Source: Piromyces finnis
Lineage: Eukaryota; Neocallimastigomycota; Neocallimastigomycetes; Neocallimastigales; Neocallimastigaceae
Reading direction: 5' to 3'
Assembly: GCA_002104945.1 (NCBI GenBank)
Contig: MCFH01000001.1
Coordinates: 124,001-188,000 of the forward strand
Length of the DNA stretch: 64,000 nucleotides
Shown here: piece after piece, positions 45,376-55,793 of the stretch
How the letters are laid out: every line of letters begins with the position of its first letter
Numbering within the stretch: the first letter of the stretch is position 1
Program-made: the position numbers and the translations under genes
The notes under the pieces: generated by a model
The model's database searches: none
Told to the model about the DNA's origin: nothing
Seen by the model: the letters and a program-made list of their open reading frames with translations, nothing else

Positions 45376-46070
45376 ATAATATAACTGTTGGATTTATTGT
45401 TGAAACCTAAATGTATACCTTTGATGGAATTAGGGTCGAACTTTGATTTAGACTGAGCAAAATTTTTATAATAAGCAATACACCCGAAAACTCTAATGTG
45501 GTCAAATTTTACGGGTGAGTTGAAGAATACTTCATCAGGAATTTTATAGCTAATACCACTGTGAGGGGTTAGGTTATATACATATTTAGAGAACCTAACT
45601 GCAAAATCCCAAAACATTGTACCAATGTTACTCCAGGTTAGAATGGTCTTTGCGGAAGCTATAAGTGTTTGGTTAAACCTTTCAGCTATGCCGTTATTTT
45701 GAGGATTATATGGAGGAGAGAATATTTTAGCAATACCTTTGCTTTTACAATAGTTAATAATTTTGTTGTTATTATATTCCTTCCCGTTGTCAGATTTAAA
45801 AAATTTAATATTATAATTCTCATTGATTTTCCAAAAAAATAAAAAATTCCAGAATAGTTTTAACAGCTTCGGCCTTAGCAGAAAGCGTAAAAATCCAGCT
45901 TTTCCTTGAAAATTCATCAATAAAGGTAATGATGAATCTTTTACCTTTAAAGGAGACAGGTAAAGGTCCGATGATATCTGAATGTATTTTTTCCAGAATT
46001 TTTTCAGCTTTTGAAGTTTCTCTATTATGAGGAAGTCGTTTTAATTTGGAGATATCACAATAAGGACATC
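45376..46070 (-). pseudogene. Copia K fragment 1: integrase
   Basis: Decayed Copia integrase. From the right: the end of the zinc finger (YRCPYCDISKLKRLP, about 46070-46025), the first catalytic Asp in IHSDIIGPLP, then FIITFIDEFSRKSW. A frameshift follows at about 45840-45850. The second frame has FKSDNGKEYNNN (second Asp), NNGIAERFNQ (catalytic Glu), DHIRVFGCIAYY and LGFNNKSNSYII. The zeta TSD cuts the protein there, and it continues in fragment 2 at 14760. Upstream Gag and protease are absent: sequence R follows from about 46071. Confidence 0.88.
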
Positions 46071-46471
46071 TGTAATAACGCGAGAGACTCAGGTTAACAC
46101 AATACTAATTAACTATTTTTTGTATTAATAGTATATTTTATTAATAATTTGATTATTTAATATTATTAATACAAATTAACCTTAATACTAATTCTAAAGA
46201 CTAAATTTACATGAATTTTATAAATTATTTATATTTACTATTTATAAATATTCTTATTTAATAATTATGAATAAACATTATTCATATTGATTGGTAACTT
46301 CAATTATTTAAATAAAAAAGAAGAAATAGAAATAGACAAATATTATGGATTAAATGTAGCGATTGCTATATTTAATCCATAATATAGAGAACCCAGAGTC
46401 GAACACATGACAAGTAGGTCAGCGTCCAACAACCTGACGGCGAAGCCAGCTTGGAGGACTCCGAAATGTTG
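46071..46471. other. Unidentified sequence R, left part, with long hairpin and tRNA-like tail
   Basis: Starts TGTAATAACGCGAG at the broken edge of Copia K. A perfect stem of at least 15 bp (46341-46355/46370-46384, TATTATGGATTAAAT) is followed by a less AT-rich block (46386-46460). Read on the minus strand, that block has a B-box-like TGTTCGACTC and an A-box-like TGGCTTCGCCG but does not fold as a good cloverleaf. No ORF. Confidence 0.4.
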
Positions 46472-47239
46472 TGTAAGAATAAATACTTATTATTTATTCT
46501 TAGTATTAAATATTACAAATAATTTATTTAGTTAATAATCATTAATCCATTAGATTATATTAATATATTTATTTATTATTATAGTTATTTGTTAAGTTAA
46601 ATATTGTAAATATTTATTTAGTTAATAATTATTCATTCGCTATATTAGATTAATTAATTTATTTAATTATGTATTTATACATTCATTTATATATATACTT
46701 GTATTATAAAAGATAAAACACATACTAATTACATTAATAATATTATACAACTATATATTAGTATGTAATAGGAAATCGGATATTAAGGTTTTACCCGTTA
46801 TCAACGGTTTTACTTAATATTACGATGATTGGTATGATTAGAATATCAATCAAATAACTTTTTAGGTTTTTCTTCTAGTCTTTTCCTAAAAAGATTCTTG
46901 TTAAGATTAGAATGTTCTTAGAAATTTTAATTTAATAGAATAAAACATATAAATAGTACTCTTGAGTTCGATTTGAGAAATCAAGAGTTATTATTATAAG
47001 ATTAATTATAATAAATAACTTTATACAAAATAATAAGTAATAAAATAAATATTAAAAAAACTATTAAATACACAAAATAATTCTGATACATTTGGTTTTG
47101 TTTATTATAATTTCTTATAATAAACTCATTAAGTTAAGTTTCTAATTTTACCTTTATTTTCACATTTTAATAATAGTTTATATTATTAATTTAAAGCTAA
47201 TAATTATTATTATATAATAAATATAATATAATTATTACA
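46472..47239 (+). mobile_element. Solo LTR D3
   Basis: 768 bp, TGTAAGAATAAA to AATTATTACA, TSD TGTTG (46467-46471, 47240-47244). A diverged relative of D1/D2 that keeps all the hairpins with compensatory changes: CCGTT/AACGG (46795-46799/46803-46807), ACTCTTGA/TCAAGAGT (46958-46965/46981-46988) and the terminal stem 46475-46484/46492-46501. Confidence 0.88.
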
Positions 47240-47806
47240 TGTTGATAAATAATTAAATTTATAAATTATGAATTTATAATAATAATAATAATAATAATAT
47301 TAAAACACAGATAGTTAAAAATTAAAATAATTAACATGTATAAAATTATTAAATTAAAAATTATAAATGTAAACTTTTTGTTTATTTAATTGTTTATTTA
47401 GTTTTAAATTAAATAGTTTATATTTGTTTATAATTATACTTTAAAATAATAATTTTGTATAAATAGTGATAGAATCATTTTATTTTAAAATTGTTCCTAA
47501 TAATCCAGTAAAATTAGATAATAATATTAAATTTTATTAAAATAATAGTTGTGATTATATTTACATACATTCAAGATGTATTAAACCATAACATATATAT
47601 ATTTAATAATACAAGAGTTATTAAATATTAAAACTTTATAATTAAATAAAATAATTTTATATTTTAAACTAACAAAGACTTGCAAATGAACAAGTATAAA
47701 AATCATTTATTTTATTTTATTTTTTTTTATTTTTTTTTTTTATATACAAATATTATCACTTTCTATATTCCTTTATAGAATTAAGATAATATCTTCTTCG
47801 TATCAA
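47240..47806. other. Sequence R, right part; nothing recognised
   Basis: AT-rich remainder of R after D3. It includes an (ATA)n run at about 47279-47300 and a T-rich run at about 47713-47741. No ORF or known element. Confidence 0.4.
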
Positions 47807-47823
47807 TGTAAAAGGTTTATTAT

Positions 47824-48414
47824 TGTAAAATATTGTATTAATAGAATAATGTATTAATACGTATTTAAAATAATGTATAATGTATTAAATTAATGTACCT
47901 GTAAAGATATCACGCCAAACATTATATCTTTAATGTAACTTAAGCCACAAGTATTATTGTTTAAGTTACACAAATTATATTCAGAAAAAGAAAATGAGAC
48001 ATAATTTATTTATTAATAATTAAAGTTTAAAACAAAATAAATTATTAATTTATTTTTAATGTTTAACAAGTAAATTAATATTCTCAATTTAAATCCCTAG
48101 TTTTAGTATTGTTTTTTCATAGAAATAAATAAATAATAAATGATTAATATATCAATAATACATGGGCACATATTCAAATTGAATAGTACTTAATTTGAAT
48201 TGCCAATTGTATTTTACTAAAAATAGTTATAGTTTAAATATTTATTAATAATTAAGATTTTAGTGTAGATTTTAAATAATAATATATAAGAAATAAATAG
48301 TTATAATATAATATAAAAGTATTTAGAAAAAATATAAACAGAAGATATTTTTCATCATTTTATCGATGTAATTGTTATTCTTTTTATTCTTCTTAAATAA
48401 AATAAATTTTTAAT

Positions 48415-48446
<32 letters not shown>

Positions 48447-49210
48447 TTATTTTTTAAGAAAATTTTAATATTTTGTAGTTAGTGTTATTGTAAAAGTAAC
48501 CTATTTTATATTCCAATACTTTACAGTACCGTAAAATTTTACAAAATTTATATCACAATACGTTAACATAAATTTATGTAAAATTTAATTTTATGATAAG
48601 ATAAAGTTTTGATGATAAAATAAAATTTTAAATTAAATAATTTTTAACCAATAAATATTTTAGATAATAAAAAAATTTTTTTTATAAACTAAGCCTCAAA
48701 ATTAGAAATAAATAAATTGAATATATGTTTGAAATATAATCAACCATATAGTAAATAAATCAAAACTTTATTTTAAGTTTAGAAAATTCTTTAGTAAATC
48801 AATTGAATTTAAATAGTTTAATACAAATAATTTCTTTTAATAAATGTATAAATGTAAATAATGTAAAATTATAATATTGAAACATGTATATTAGAATTTA
48901 TTCAATTTATTTAAAAAGTATAAATAAAGAAAATTTTTCAACTATTGAAACGATAGTTGGAAAATCGTATAGGTTAATTTAGTATAGATAAATTAACATT
49001 AGTTTATAGTTTAGATTAATAATTTTAGTTTTAAATAAATATAAATTGATTACCTAGTGAGGGCTCTGGTAAAATAACCTTCACGGTAAAGTAATCAACG
49101 GTTGTTAATATAGTTTAAAATAAATAAAAGTATTATTAAAAATAAAACATAGTTTGTGTTAGTTTAATTTAGTGTATACAAACCTGAACTGTAGTATAGT
49201 TTATTTTACA
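47824..49210 (+). mobile_element. Solo LTR eta3, carrying an inverted alpha LTR
   Basis: TGTAAAATATTG to TTTATTTTACA, TSD ATTAT (47819-47823, 49211-49215). It is inserted at exactly the same position of a beta LTR as eta1 but in the opposite orientation. It has one copy of the repeat of about 63 bp that eta1 and eta2 have twice. Interrupted at 47900-48535. Confidence 0.85.
47900..48535 (+). mobile_element. Solo alpha-family LTR, plus orientation
   Basis: 636 bp, TGTAAAGATATC to CAATACTTTACA, TSD GTACC (47895-47899, 48536-48540). It is diverged from alpha-B near its U5 end and carries an A-rich expansion (about 48415-48435). Confidence 0.87.
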
Positions 49211-49597
49211 ATTATAAAATTAGTTAATAGGTTATAAATTAGTTAATTAAGTTAGTTATTACCTCTCTATATGAGTTAATAACTAAATAAAGTTTTATAA
49301 AAAATAATAAAAGAAATAAAATAAATATTATAACACTAAAATAATTATAAACACAGATATAAATATTATATGAAATAATTTCTACTTAAATAATTATATT
49401 CTAATTATATCTTTTATTTATTTATTATAATTATCATACATTAATTATTATTATAGCTATTAATTTACTTTAATACTAACGCTAAAGTATTTAACGTTAG
49501 TTTTAGCTATGCTATTTAACTATACTAGTTTATTTTCTTTACCACTTGATTGGGTAAAACAAATAAACTTCCTATTTAATTAAATTCTTACAAAACA

Positions 49598-50140
49598 TGA
49601 TAAATAATAATTATAAATATATTATACATTTGATATTAGTAGAAAATTTTATTATAAAATAATTATTAAATAATTTTATATAGTTTATTATAAAAATATA
49701 ATTTACATAAAATCAAATATTTTATAAATTTATATATTTGATTGGGTTAAATTATAAAAATAATTTTTAATATAAAGAATAATAATATTTTTTAGTAGAA
49801 AATAAGAAGACTTAGATTATTAGTAATAAGTTAAATTTTAATAATAGTTGATATAATTAATTAAATAATACATAATAATATTTAAAAGACAAAAATAAGT
49901 TTTTATATAATAAAAATTATTGTTAAAAAGAGTGTAAAAACAATAAATAAAAGAAAATATAAAAACGAAATTAAACTTGTCTAATTTGTAATTATTGTGT
50001 TAATAATAAATAATATTTTATAGAGTAAATCTGGTGTTATTATTCTATATAAATATTATTAAAATAATAAAACTATTAAAATTATAAAACAAATTAAATA
50101 TATTAAATAAAACTAGTAGATATTGTTAAAGCTCGTACAA
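49598..50140. mobile_element. Solo LTR X2, left part (right part 56416-56490)
   Basis: TGATAAATAATAATT onward, split by alpha-B, ending CCGTTATCA at 56490. The 4-bp TSD is AACA (49594-49597, 56491-56494). About 618 bp in total. Confidence 0.8.
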
Positions 50141-50746
50141 TGTAATGTTGAACACTGAAAGAATAGATTAGGATATCTATTCTATTACAATAACACAAAA
50201 ATTTGAAAAAATAAAATAAAAAATTGTTTTATAAAATATCTTTTATTATAATAAAATTTTAATAATAACAATTACATCGATAAAATGATGAAAAATATCT
50301 TCTATTTATATTTTTCCTAAATACATTTATATTATATTATAACTATTTATTTCTTATATATTATTATTTAAAATCTACACTAAAATCTTAATTATTAATA
50401 AATATTTAAACTATAACTATTTTTAGTAAAATACAATTGGCAATTCAAATTAAGTACTATTCAATTTGAATATGTGCCCATGTATTATTGATATATTAAT
50501 CATTTATTATTTATTTATTTCTATGAAAAAACAATACTAAAACTAGGGATTTAAATTGAGAATATTAATTTACTTGTTAAACATTAAAAATAAATTAATA
50601 ATTTATTTTGTTTTAAACTTTAATTATTAATAAATAAATTATGTCTCATTTTCTTTTTCTGAATATAATTTGTGTAACTTAAACAATAATACTTGTGGCT
50701 TAAGTTACATTAAAGATATCAAACAGAGGCGTTTGATATCTTTACA
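50141..50746 (-). repeat. Alpha-B 3' LTR
   Basis: 606 bp, TGTAATGTTGAACAC to ATCTTTACA on the plus strand. Confidence 0.96.
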
Positions 50747-50782
50747 ATCTCTCTCTCTAAGTCGAGCTCCTGCGAGATTAAT

Positions 50783-53700
50783 TTATAAGGAATCTTTTCT
50801 CGAAGGAATTTCAATTACAAATGGTTGGTATCTATGCTTGATTAGATTACCAACTTTATTCTTTCTAATTTTCATGGAGGAGTCGTTCGACTTATATTTT
50901 GACTTTTTAGAGTTTCTTTCAAACTCTTGTATTAATTGTTTATCTGGAATCTGATCTTCAGAAATCCAAGTGGATTTGTCAAATCCTTTCCATGATAACT
51001 TATAAAATGTTTCACCATTAACGGATTTCATCTTTTCAATTTTCTCTGGAATTTTTTCAATTAAATCTGTGTTAAGGTGAATGTTCCTCTTCCTACGATT
51101 AGACCTGTCGTTAAACATGTTTTCAAAGTATGGTTCTAACAATGAAACATGAAAGACTGGATGACATCTCATTGTCTTTGGAAGTTTCAATTTGAAAGCG
51201 AGAGAACTAACTTTTTCAATTATCTCAAATGGACCAAGCATTTGAGGTGCTAATTTTCTCTTTAGGTTAGTTCCAGGAGAATCTTTCAATAACCATACCT
51301 TCTTTCCCACTTCGAACTCCGGGGGAATCATTCTCTTCATATCGGCATATTTCTTATATGTTTCTTTTGCTTTTTCTAAGTTTTCTTTTAATAATTTAAA
51401 GTTTTCATTCATATCAATTACTCTTTGTTCAGCTCTACTAGGTCTATCATTAGCTGGAATTTCTAAGCTGAACTTTGGATGAAAACCATAATTAGCAAAG
51501 AATGGGGATTGATTTATAGATTGTTGTAAAGTATTATTATATGCAAATTCAGCAAATGGGATAAGATCAACCCAGTTATTCTGCTTTTTATTTATAAAAC
51601 AACGGAAATATTGTTCTAATATGCCGTTCACCCTCTCCGTTTGACCATCTGTCTGCGGATGGTTGGCAGTCGATAATGAATGATTGATATTAAGAAGGTC
51701 ACAAAGTCTTGACCAAAAGTCAGAAGTAAATTGCGAGCCTCTATCAGAAATGATGGAATCAGGAAGACCATGCAAACGGAAGACATTAGCAATAAAAGCA
51801 TCAGCAGCAATCGAAGCAGTAGGAAGACAACGTAAAGGAATGGCGTGAGCAAATTTAGTAAATCTATCGACAACAACCATGAGAGTTGTCATATCTCTGG
51901 ACTTAGGAAGATCAACAATAAAATCAATAGAAATATCAGACCAGGGCCTACTGGGAGTGCCCAAGGGGGATAATAATCCATAAGGCTTATGTCTGGGGAC
52001 TTTGGATTTGCAACAAGTCACGCAAGATTTGATAAAAGATTTAACGTCTGAATGAAACCTTGGCCACCAAAAGTTTCTGGAAATCAGTTCAGTGGTTTTC
52101 TTAATACCGAAATGACCAGCAGCAACAGAATCATGATGAAGTTCCAAAACTCTTGTCCTAAGAGATTTAGGAACATAAATAAGATTATTATATAACAAAA
52201 ATCCTTCATTATCAATAATAACTTTATCAATATTTTTAATAGGTGCATTACATGCAGAACCATTCATTTTAAATTGGACAATAGAATTATACAAATCGTC
52301 ATTTTTAAGTTCTAATAAAATAGAATCGATTAACGGTTTGTTATCGCTATGATGAAACGAAATAGTAAGACAAGAAACATCAGAATTAATATTATTCTCT
52401 AAATGGTCACTTCTACGAGACAGGATATCAGGCTTACCGGATTTCTTTCCAGCTCTATAAATGAGTTTAAAATCAAATCTGGATAAGAACAAATTCCATC
52501 TAATTTGTCTCTGAGATAACATTTCAGGTTTTCTAGGAAATGTTAAATTCTTGTGATCAGTATAAATTATGAACGGATGACGTGCACCTTCTAAATAATG
52601 ACGCCATTCTTCAAGAGCAACTACAATAGCTAAAAGTTCCTTGTCATATATAGGATAGTTTCTTTGACAACTCGTCAAACTTTTAGAAAGAAATGCAATA
52701 GGATGTAATTTGCCATCAAATTCTTGAGAGAGAATAGCACCGACAGCATAATTACTAGCATCAGTTTCTACAATAAATTGATTATTACTATCCGCATGTT
52801 TCAGAATAGGAGCTGACGTGAACAGAGATTTTAATAAAATAAAAGCGTCCTGATCTTCTTTCACCCAGTTAAAAGCAACATTCTTTCTAGTGAGTTTGTG
52901 AAGAGGGTTTGCAATTTTAGCAAAGTCTTTAATAAAAATTCTGTAATAGTTGCATAAACCAATAAAAGACTGAACCTCTTTAACATTCTTGGGAACCGGC
53001 CAATCGAGAATTGCTTTAACTTTATTTTCATCCATTTGCAATCCATCCTTTGAAATGACATAACCAAGAAAAGTGGTTTTCTCAACATCAAACTCACATT
53101 TTTCTAATTTAACATAAAGATTATTTTCAAGTAGTTTCTTAAGTACCTTTTTAACATGCACATGATGTTCTTCGATATTATTAGAATAAATAAGAATATC
53201 ATCAATATATGAGATAACAAAATCGTCTAAATAGTCACTAAGGACATCGTTAATGAAGTGTTGAAAAGTTGCAGGTGCATTCTTTAATCCAAAAGGCATA
53301 ACCAGATATTCAAAATGTCCATATCTAGTACGAAAAGCCGTTTTGTATTCGTCACCTTCTTTAATACGAACAAGATTATAAGCGGATTTAAGGTCTAATT
53401 TAGTAAAAATCTTAGCATTTTTCACCCTATCCAAAAGGTCACTAATTAAAGGTAAAGGATATGAATTACGAATGGTAATATCATTCAACTTTCTATAATC
53501 GATACAAAGTCTTAGGGAGCCATCCTTCTTTTTAACAAATAAAATTGGGGCACCAGCAGGAGACGATGATTTCCTAATAAAACCTTTATTTAAATTATCA
53601 TCAATATATTTTTTAAGTTCCTCTCTTTCAACTTCAGTTAATGGATACAAAGGTCCATAAAATAAAGTCGAATCATCTTTAAGTTTGATTTCACAATCAT

Positions 53701-55375
53701 AAGGTCTATGAGGAGGTAACACTTCACAATTTTTTTCATTAAACACTTCACTAAATTCTAAATATTGGGTTGGTACGGCGACCAATTTATCTTTATTAAT
53801 ATCTTTTCCATTATTATTATTATTACTACATGATTCATTATCATTATTACATGTTTCATTAATTTTTGTTACAATACATTTAACTTTTTTATTAAAACTA
53901 ATATATTCATCATCGCTATCATCTTCATCATTGATGGTTCTAACAAGGCGGCCTTTAACATATTCTTTTTCTTCATTGTTTGGGACAGAGGGATCTACTT
54001 TCGGCTTTTTGGTCAAGCTTCGGTCGAGAACATCATGATCTAACTGATCATTCTTTGACTTCTTTCTTGGTTTTCTCTTTCTTTTGCCTTTATTACAATG
54101 TCTGGCACAATAACCAGAACTAAAAGCGATTTTCTTAGAGTCGTAGAAAGCATTTGGATTATGCTTCTTTATCCACGGCAAACCAAGAATAACATTAACA
54201 CCGGGGACTTGTAATCCATAAAGTTGAATTACTTCGAAGTGATTTTTGCAACGGAGCATGCACTTCTCAGTCCTTTCCCAAACACTAACAACTCCATCAC
54301 TAACACCAGATACACGGAATGGTTCTACTTTTTCCAAATTAATACCAAGGTCTTCAGCAAGACTTGGATTAATGAAATTTAATTCGGAACCGGAATCAAT
54401 TAAAACCTTAATTTTAACTTCCGAAACTTCATTGGTACTCAAGTAAAAATCCACAAGGTTTAAATCACTTTTCACTCCCTTGACTCCAACTTTGTAAATT
54501 TTTGGATTGACAATTTTTGGAGTCCTTTCTTTAACAATTCTTAACACTTTTCTGGGCTTTACTCTATTAGGACAATTAAATTTTAAATGTCCCGGTTGTT
54601 TACAAAGAAAACATAACCCTTTTTTCTTTTCTTCTTCAAAGTTATCTATGTTTTCATTGTAATTTTTACTTGATCCTTGAATATTCACATACCTTTTTCG
54701 TTTATTCTCTCTACTAATTTTAAATACATCCACATCCATAGGATCATTAGCCCTTCTACCATTAAAATAAAATTCACTTAAAGAATTCCTTTTCATCATA
54801 TCTTCAACTAAAATAGTTGAAGAAATCAATTGTTCAATTGAAGTTGGGTTTGATTCAATGAAAGCCAACTTCTCCCTAAGTGGTGGTAATAAACCTTTCA
54901 GAAACATGTAGATTTTTGCGCTATCATTAAAGCTTGAATTTTGGCTAATACGTTGAAACTCGGTAATGTAATCTAATACCTGACCAAGTTTCCTTTGGCG
55001 AAGATTATCTAATTTTCCGTTAGCTACAACGGTATCGTATCTATAACTGCCAAAATTAGCCTTCAACCTATCTACAAATTCATCATAATGGTTTAAAACC
55101 CCACTATTATTCTTCATCAACACTGAAGCCCATTCCAAAGGTTTACCAGAAAAGTATGATATAACGAAGTCGACCTTGACTCGATCTGTATTATACAGTG
55201 TCGGTCGAGTACGAAATACCAACTCCACTCTAGTTAAAAATCCATCCAATTCTCTTTGTTTACCAGAAAATGTCGGTGGAGCATTAATAATGTTCCCCGA
55301 GTTCCCGGAAACACCCACATTCCTATCACCCATTTCTAAATTTAAATTTTTAAACTCACTAATTAAATCCTCCAA
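50783..55375 (-). CDS. Gypsy alpha-B Gag-Pol polyprotein (1530 aa)
   Basis: Complete chromovirus polyprotein. Gag (about 1-245) and CCHC knuckle [14 protein letters not shown] (about 250). Protease [12 protein letters not shown] (about 327) is followed by a basic/Asn-rich linker ([15 protein letters not shown], about 435). RT has [15 protein letters not shown] (about 660) and YIDDILIYS (about 722), RNase H has VETDASNYAVG (about 871). Integrase has an HHCC finger ([10 protein letters not shown] ... CVTCCKSK, about 1080-1120) and a DDE core with IDFIVDLP (about 1151), SDRGSQFTS (about 1210) and TDGQTERVNG (about 1240). It ends with APQMLGPFEIIEK and a chromodomain-like tail (LIEKIPEKIEK ... 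FYKLSWKGFDKSTWISEDQI, about 1440-1490). Intact frame, identical LTRs and a perfect TSD mean recent insertion. Confidence 0.97.
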   Translation of the reverse strand: MEDLISEFKNLNLEMGDRNVGVSGNSGNIINAPPTFSGKQRELDGFLTRVELVFRTRPTLYNTDRVKVDFVISYFSGKPLEWASVLMKNNSGVLNHYDEFVDRLKANFGSYRYDTVVANGKLDNLRQRKLGQVLDYITEFQRISQNSSFNDSAKIYMFLKGLLPPLREKLAFIESNPTSIEQLISSTILVEDMMKRNSLSEFYFNGRRANDPMDVDVFKISRENKRKRYVNIQGSSKNYNENIDNFEEEKKKGLCFLCKQPGHLKFNCPNRVKPRKVLRIVKERTPKIVNPKIYKVGVKGVKSDLNLVDFYLSTNEVSEVKIKVLIDSGSELNFINPSLAEDLGINLEKVEPFRVSGVSDGVVSVWERTEKCMLRCKNHFEVIQLYGLQVPGVNVILGLPWIKKHNPNAFYDSKKIAFSSGYCARHCNKGKRKRKPRKKSKNDQLDHDVLDRSLTKKPKVDPSVPNNEEKEYVKGRLVRTINDEDDSDDEYISFNKKVKCIVTKINETCNNDNESCSNNNNNGKDINKDKLVAVPTQYLEFSEVFNEKNCEVLPPHRPYDCEIKLKDDSTLFYGPLYPLTEVEREELKKYIDDNLNKGFIRKSSSPAGAPILFVKKKDGSLRLCIDYRKLNDITIRNSYPLPLISDLLDRVKNAKIFTKLDLKSAYNLVRIKEGDEYKTAFRTRYGHFEYLVMPFGLKNAPATFQHFINDVLSDYLDDFVISYIDDILIYSNNIEEHHVHVKKVLKKLLENNLYVKLEKCEFDVEKTTFLGYVISKDGLQMDENKVKAILDWPVPKNVKEVQSFIGLCNYYRIFIKDFAKIANPLHKLTRKNVAFNWVKEDQDAFILLKSLFTSAPILKHADSNNQFIVETDASNYAVGAILSQEFDGKLHPIAFLSKSLTSCQRNYPIYDKELLAIVVALEEWRHYLEGARHPFIIYTDHKNLTFPRKPEMLSQRQIRWNLFLSRFDFKLIYRAGKKSGKPDILSRRSDHLENNINSDVSCLTISFHHSDNKPLIDSILLELKNDDLYNSIVQFKMNGSACNAPIKNIDKVIIDNEGFLLYNNLIYVPKSLRTRVLELHHDSVAAGHFGIKKTTELISRNFWWPRFHSDVKSFIKSCVTCCKSKVPRHKPYGLLSPLGTPSRPWSDISIDFIVDLPKSRDMTTLMVVVDRFTKFAHAIPLRCLPTASIAADAFIANVFRLHGLPDSIISDRGSQFTSDFWSRLCDLLNINHSLSTANHPQTDGQTERVNGILEQYFRCFINKKQNNWVDLIPFAEFAYNNTLQQSINQSPFFANYGFHPKFSLEIPANDRPSRAEQRVIDMNENFKLLKENLEKAKETYKKYADMKRMIPPEFEVGKKVWLLKDSPGTNLKRKLAPQMLGPFEIIEKVSSLAFKLKLPKTMRCHPVFHVSLLEPYFENMFNDRSNRRKRNIHLNTDLIEKIPEKIEKMKSVNGETFYKLSWKGFDKSTWISEDQIPDKQLIQEFERNSKKSKYKSNDSSMKIRKNKVGNLIKHRYQPFVIEIPSRKDSL

Positions 55376-55444
55376 TTCAAAATATAATATATAATATAAA
55401 ATTAAAATGGTTTCTTACTACTATTTCAAGTAAGTAATCTTAAA

Positions 55445-55475
<31 letters not shown>

Positions 55476-55793
55476 ACACTACTACAAATTATCCTAATAC
55501 AAAAGTTATTCAAACGCGTTCTGCAAAGCAGTGTCGAACAAGTTTTGTATTACTAATTAATATTGGTTAATTCTTCTTTCTTCTTGCACTCGGTGGTAGT
55601 TTCTAATTCTAACCAGTAGTCAAAATTTCTTCTTTCTTCTTATTCGGCGGTAGTTTCCAATTCTAACCAGTAGTCAAAATTTCTTCTTTCTTCTTATTCG
55701 GCGGTAGTTTCCAATTCTAACCAGTAGTTAAAGTTCTTTCTTGCTTTTTGTACCCGGCGGTAGATACCCTAACGTATTCTCTATCTTCGTTGG
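55376..55793 (-). other. Alpha-B 5' leader with poly(A) and 54-bp tandem repeats
   Basis: Sense-strand leader with A27 (55445-55471) and about three tandem 54-bp units (about 55567-55735, plus-strand core GGCGGTAGTTTCCAATTC). Copy A has a different array (25 bp x 5) in the same place. Confidence 0.8.

Larger units (their letters stand above)
47807..49590 (-). mobile_element. Solo LTR beta4, truncated, split by eta3
   Basis: Beta LTR start at 47807-47823 (TGTAAAAGGTTTATTAT), resuming 49211-49590 after eta3. About 120 bp of the usual U3 end are missing between TTTAATTAA and the final TTCTTACA. The left flank ATCAA is not repeated on the right, so no TSD is found; the right end was probably altered by deletion. 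Confidence 0.75.

Noticed and set aside
46386-46460. Functional tRNA gene on the minus strand
   Set aside because: A- and B-box-like motifs exist, but the acceptor, anticodon and T stems do not form together.
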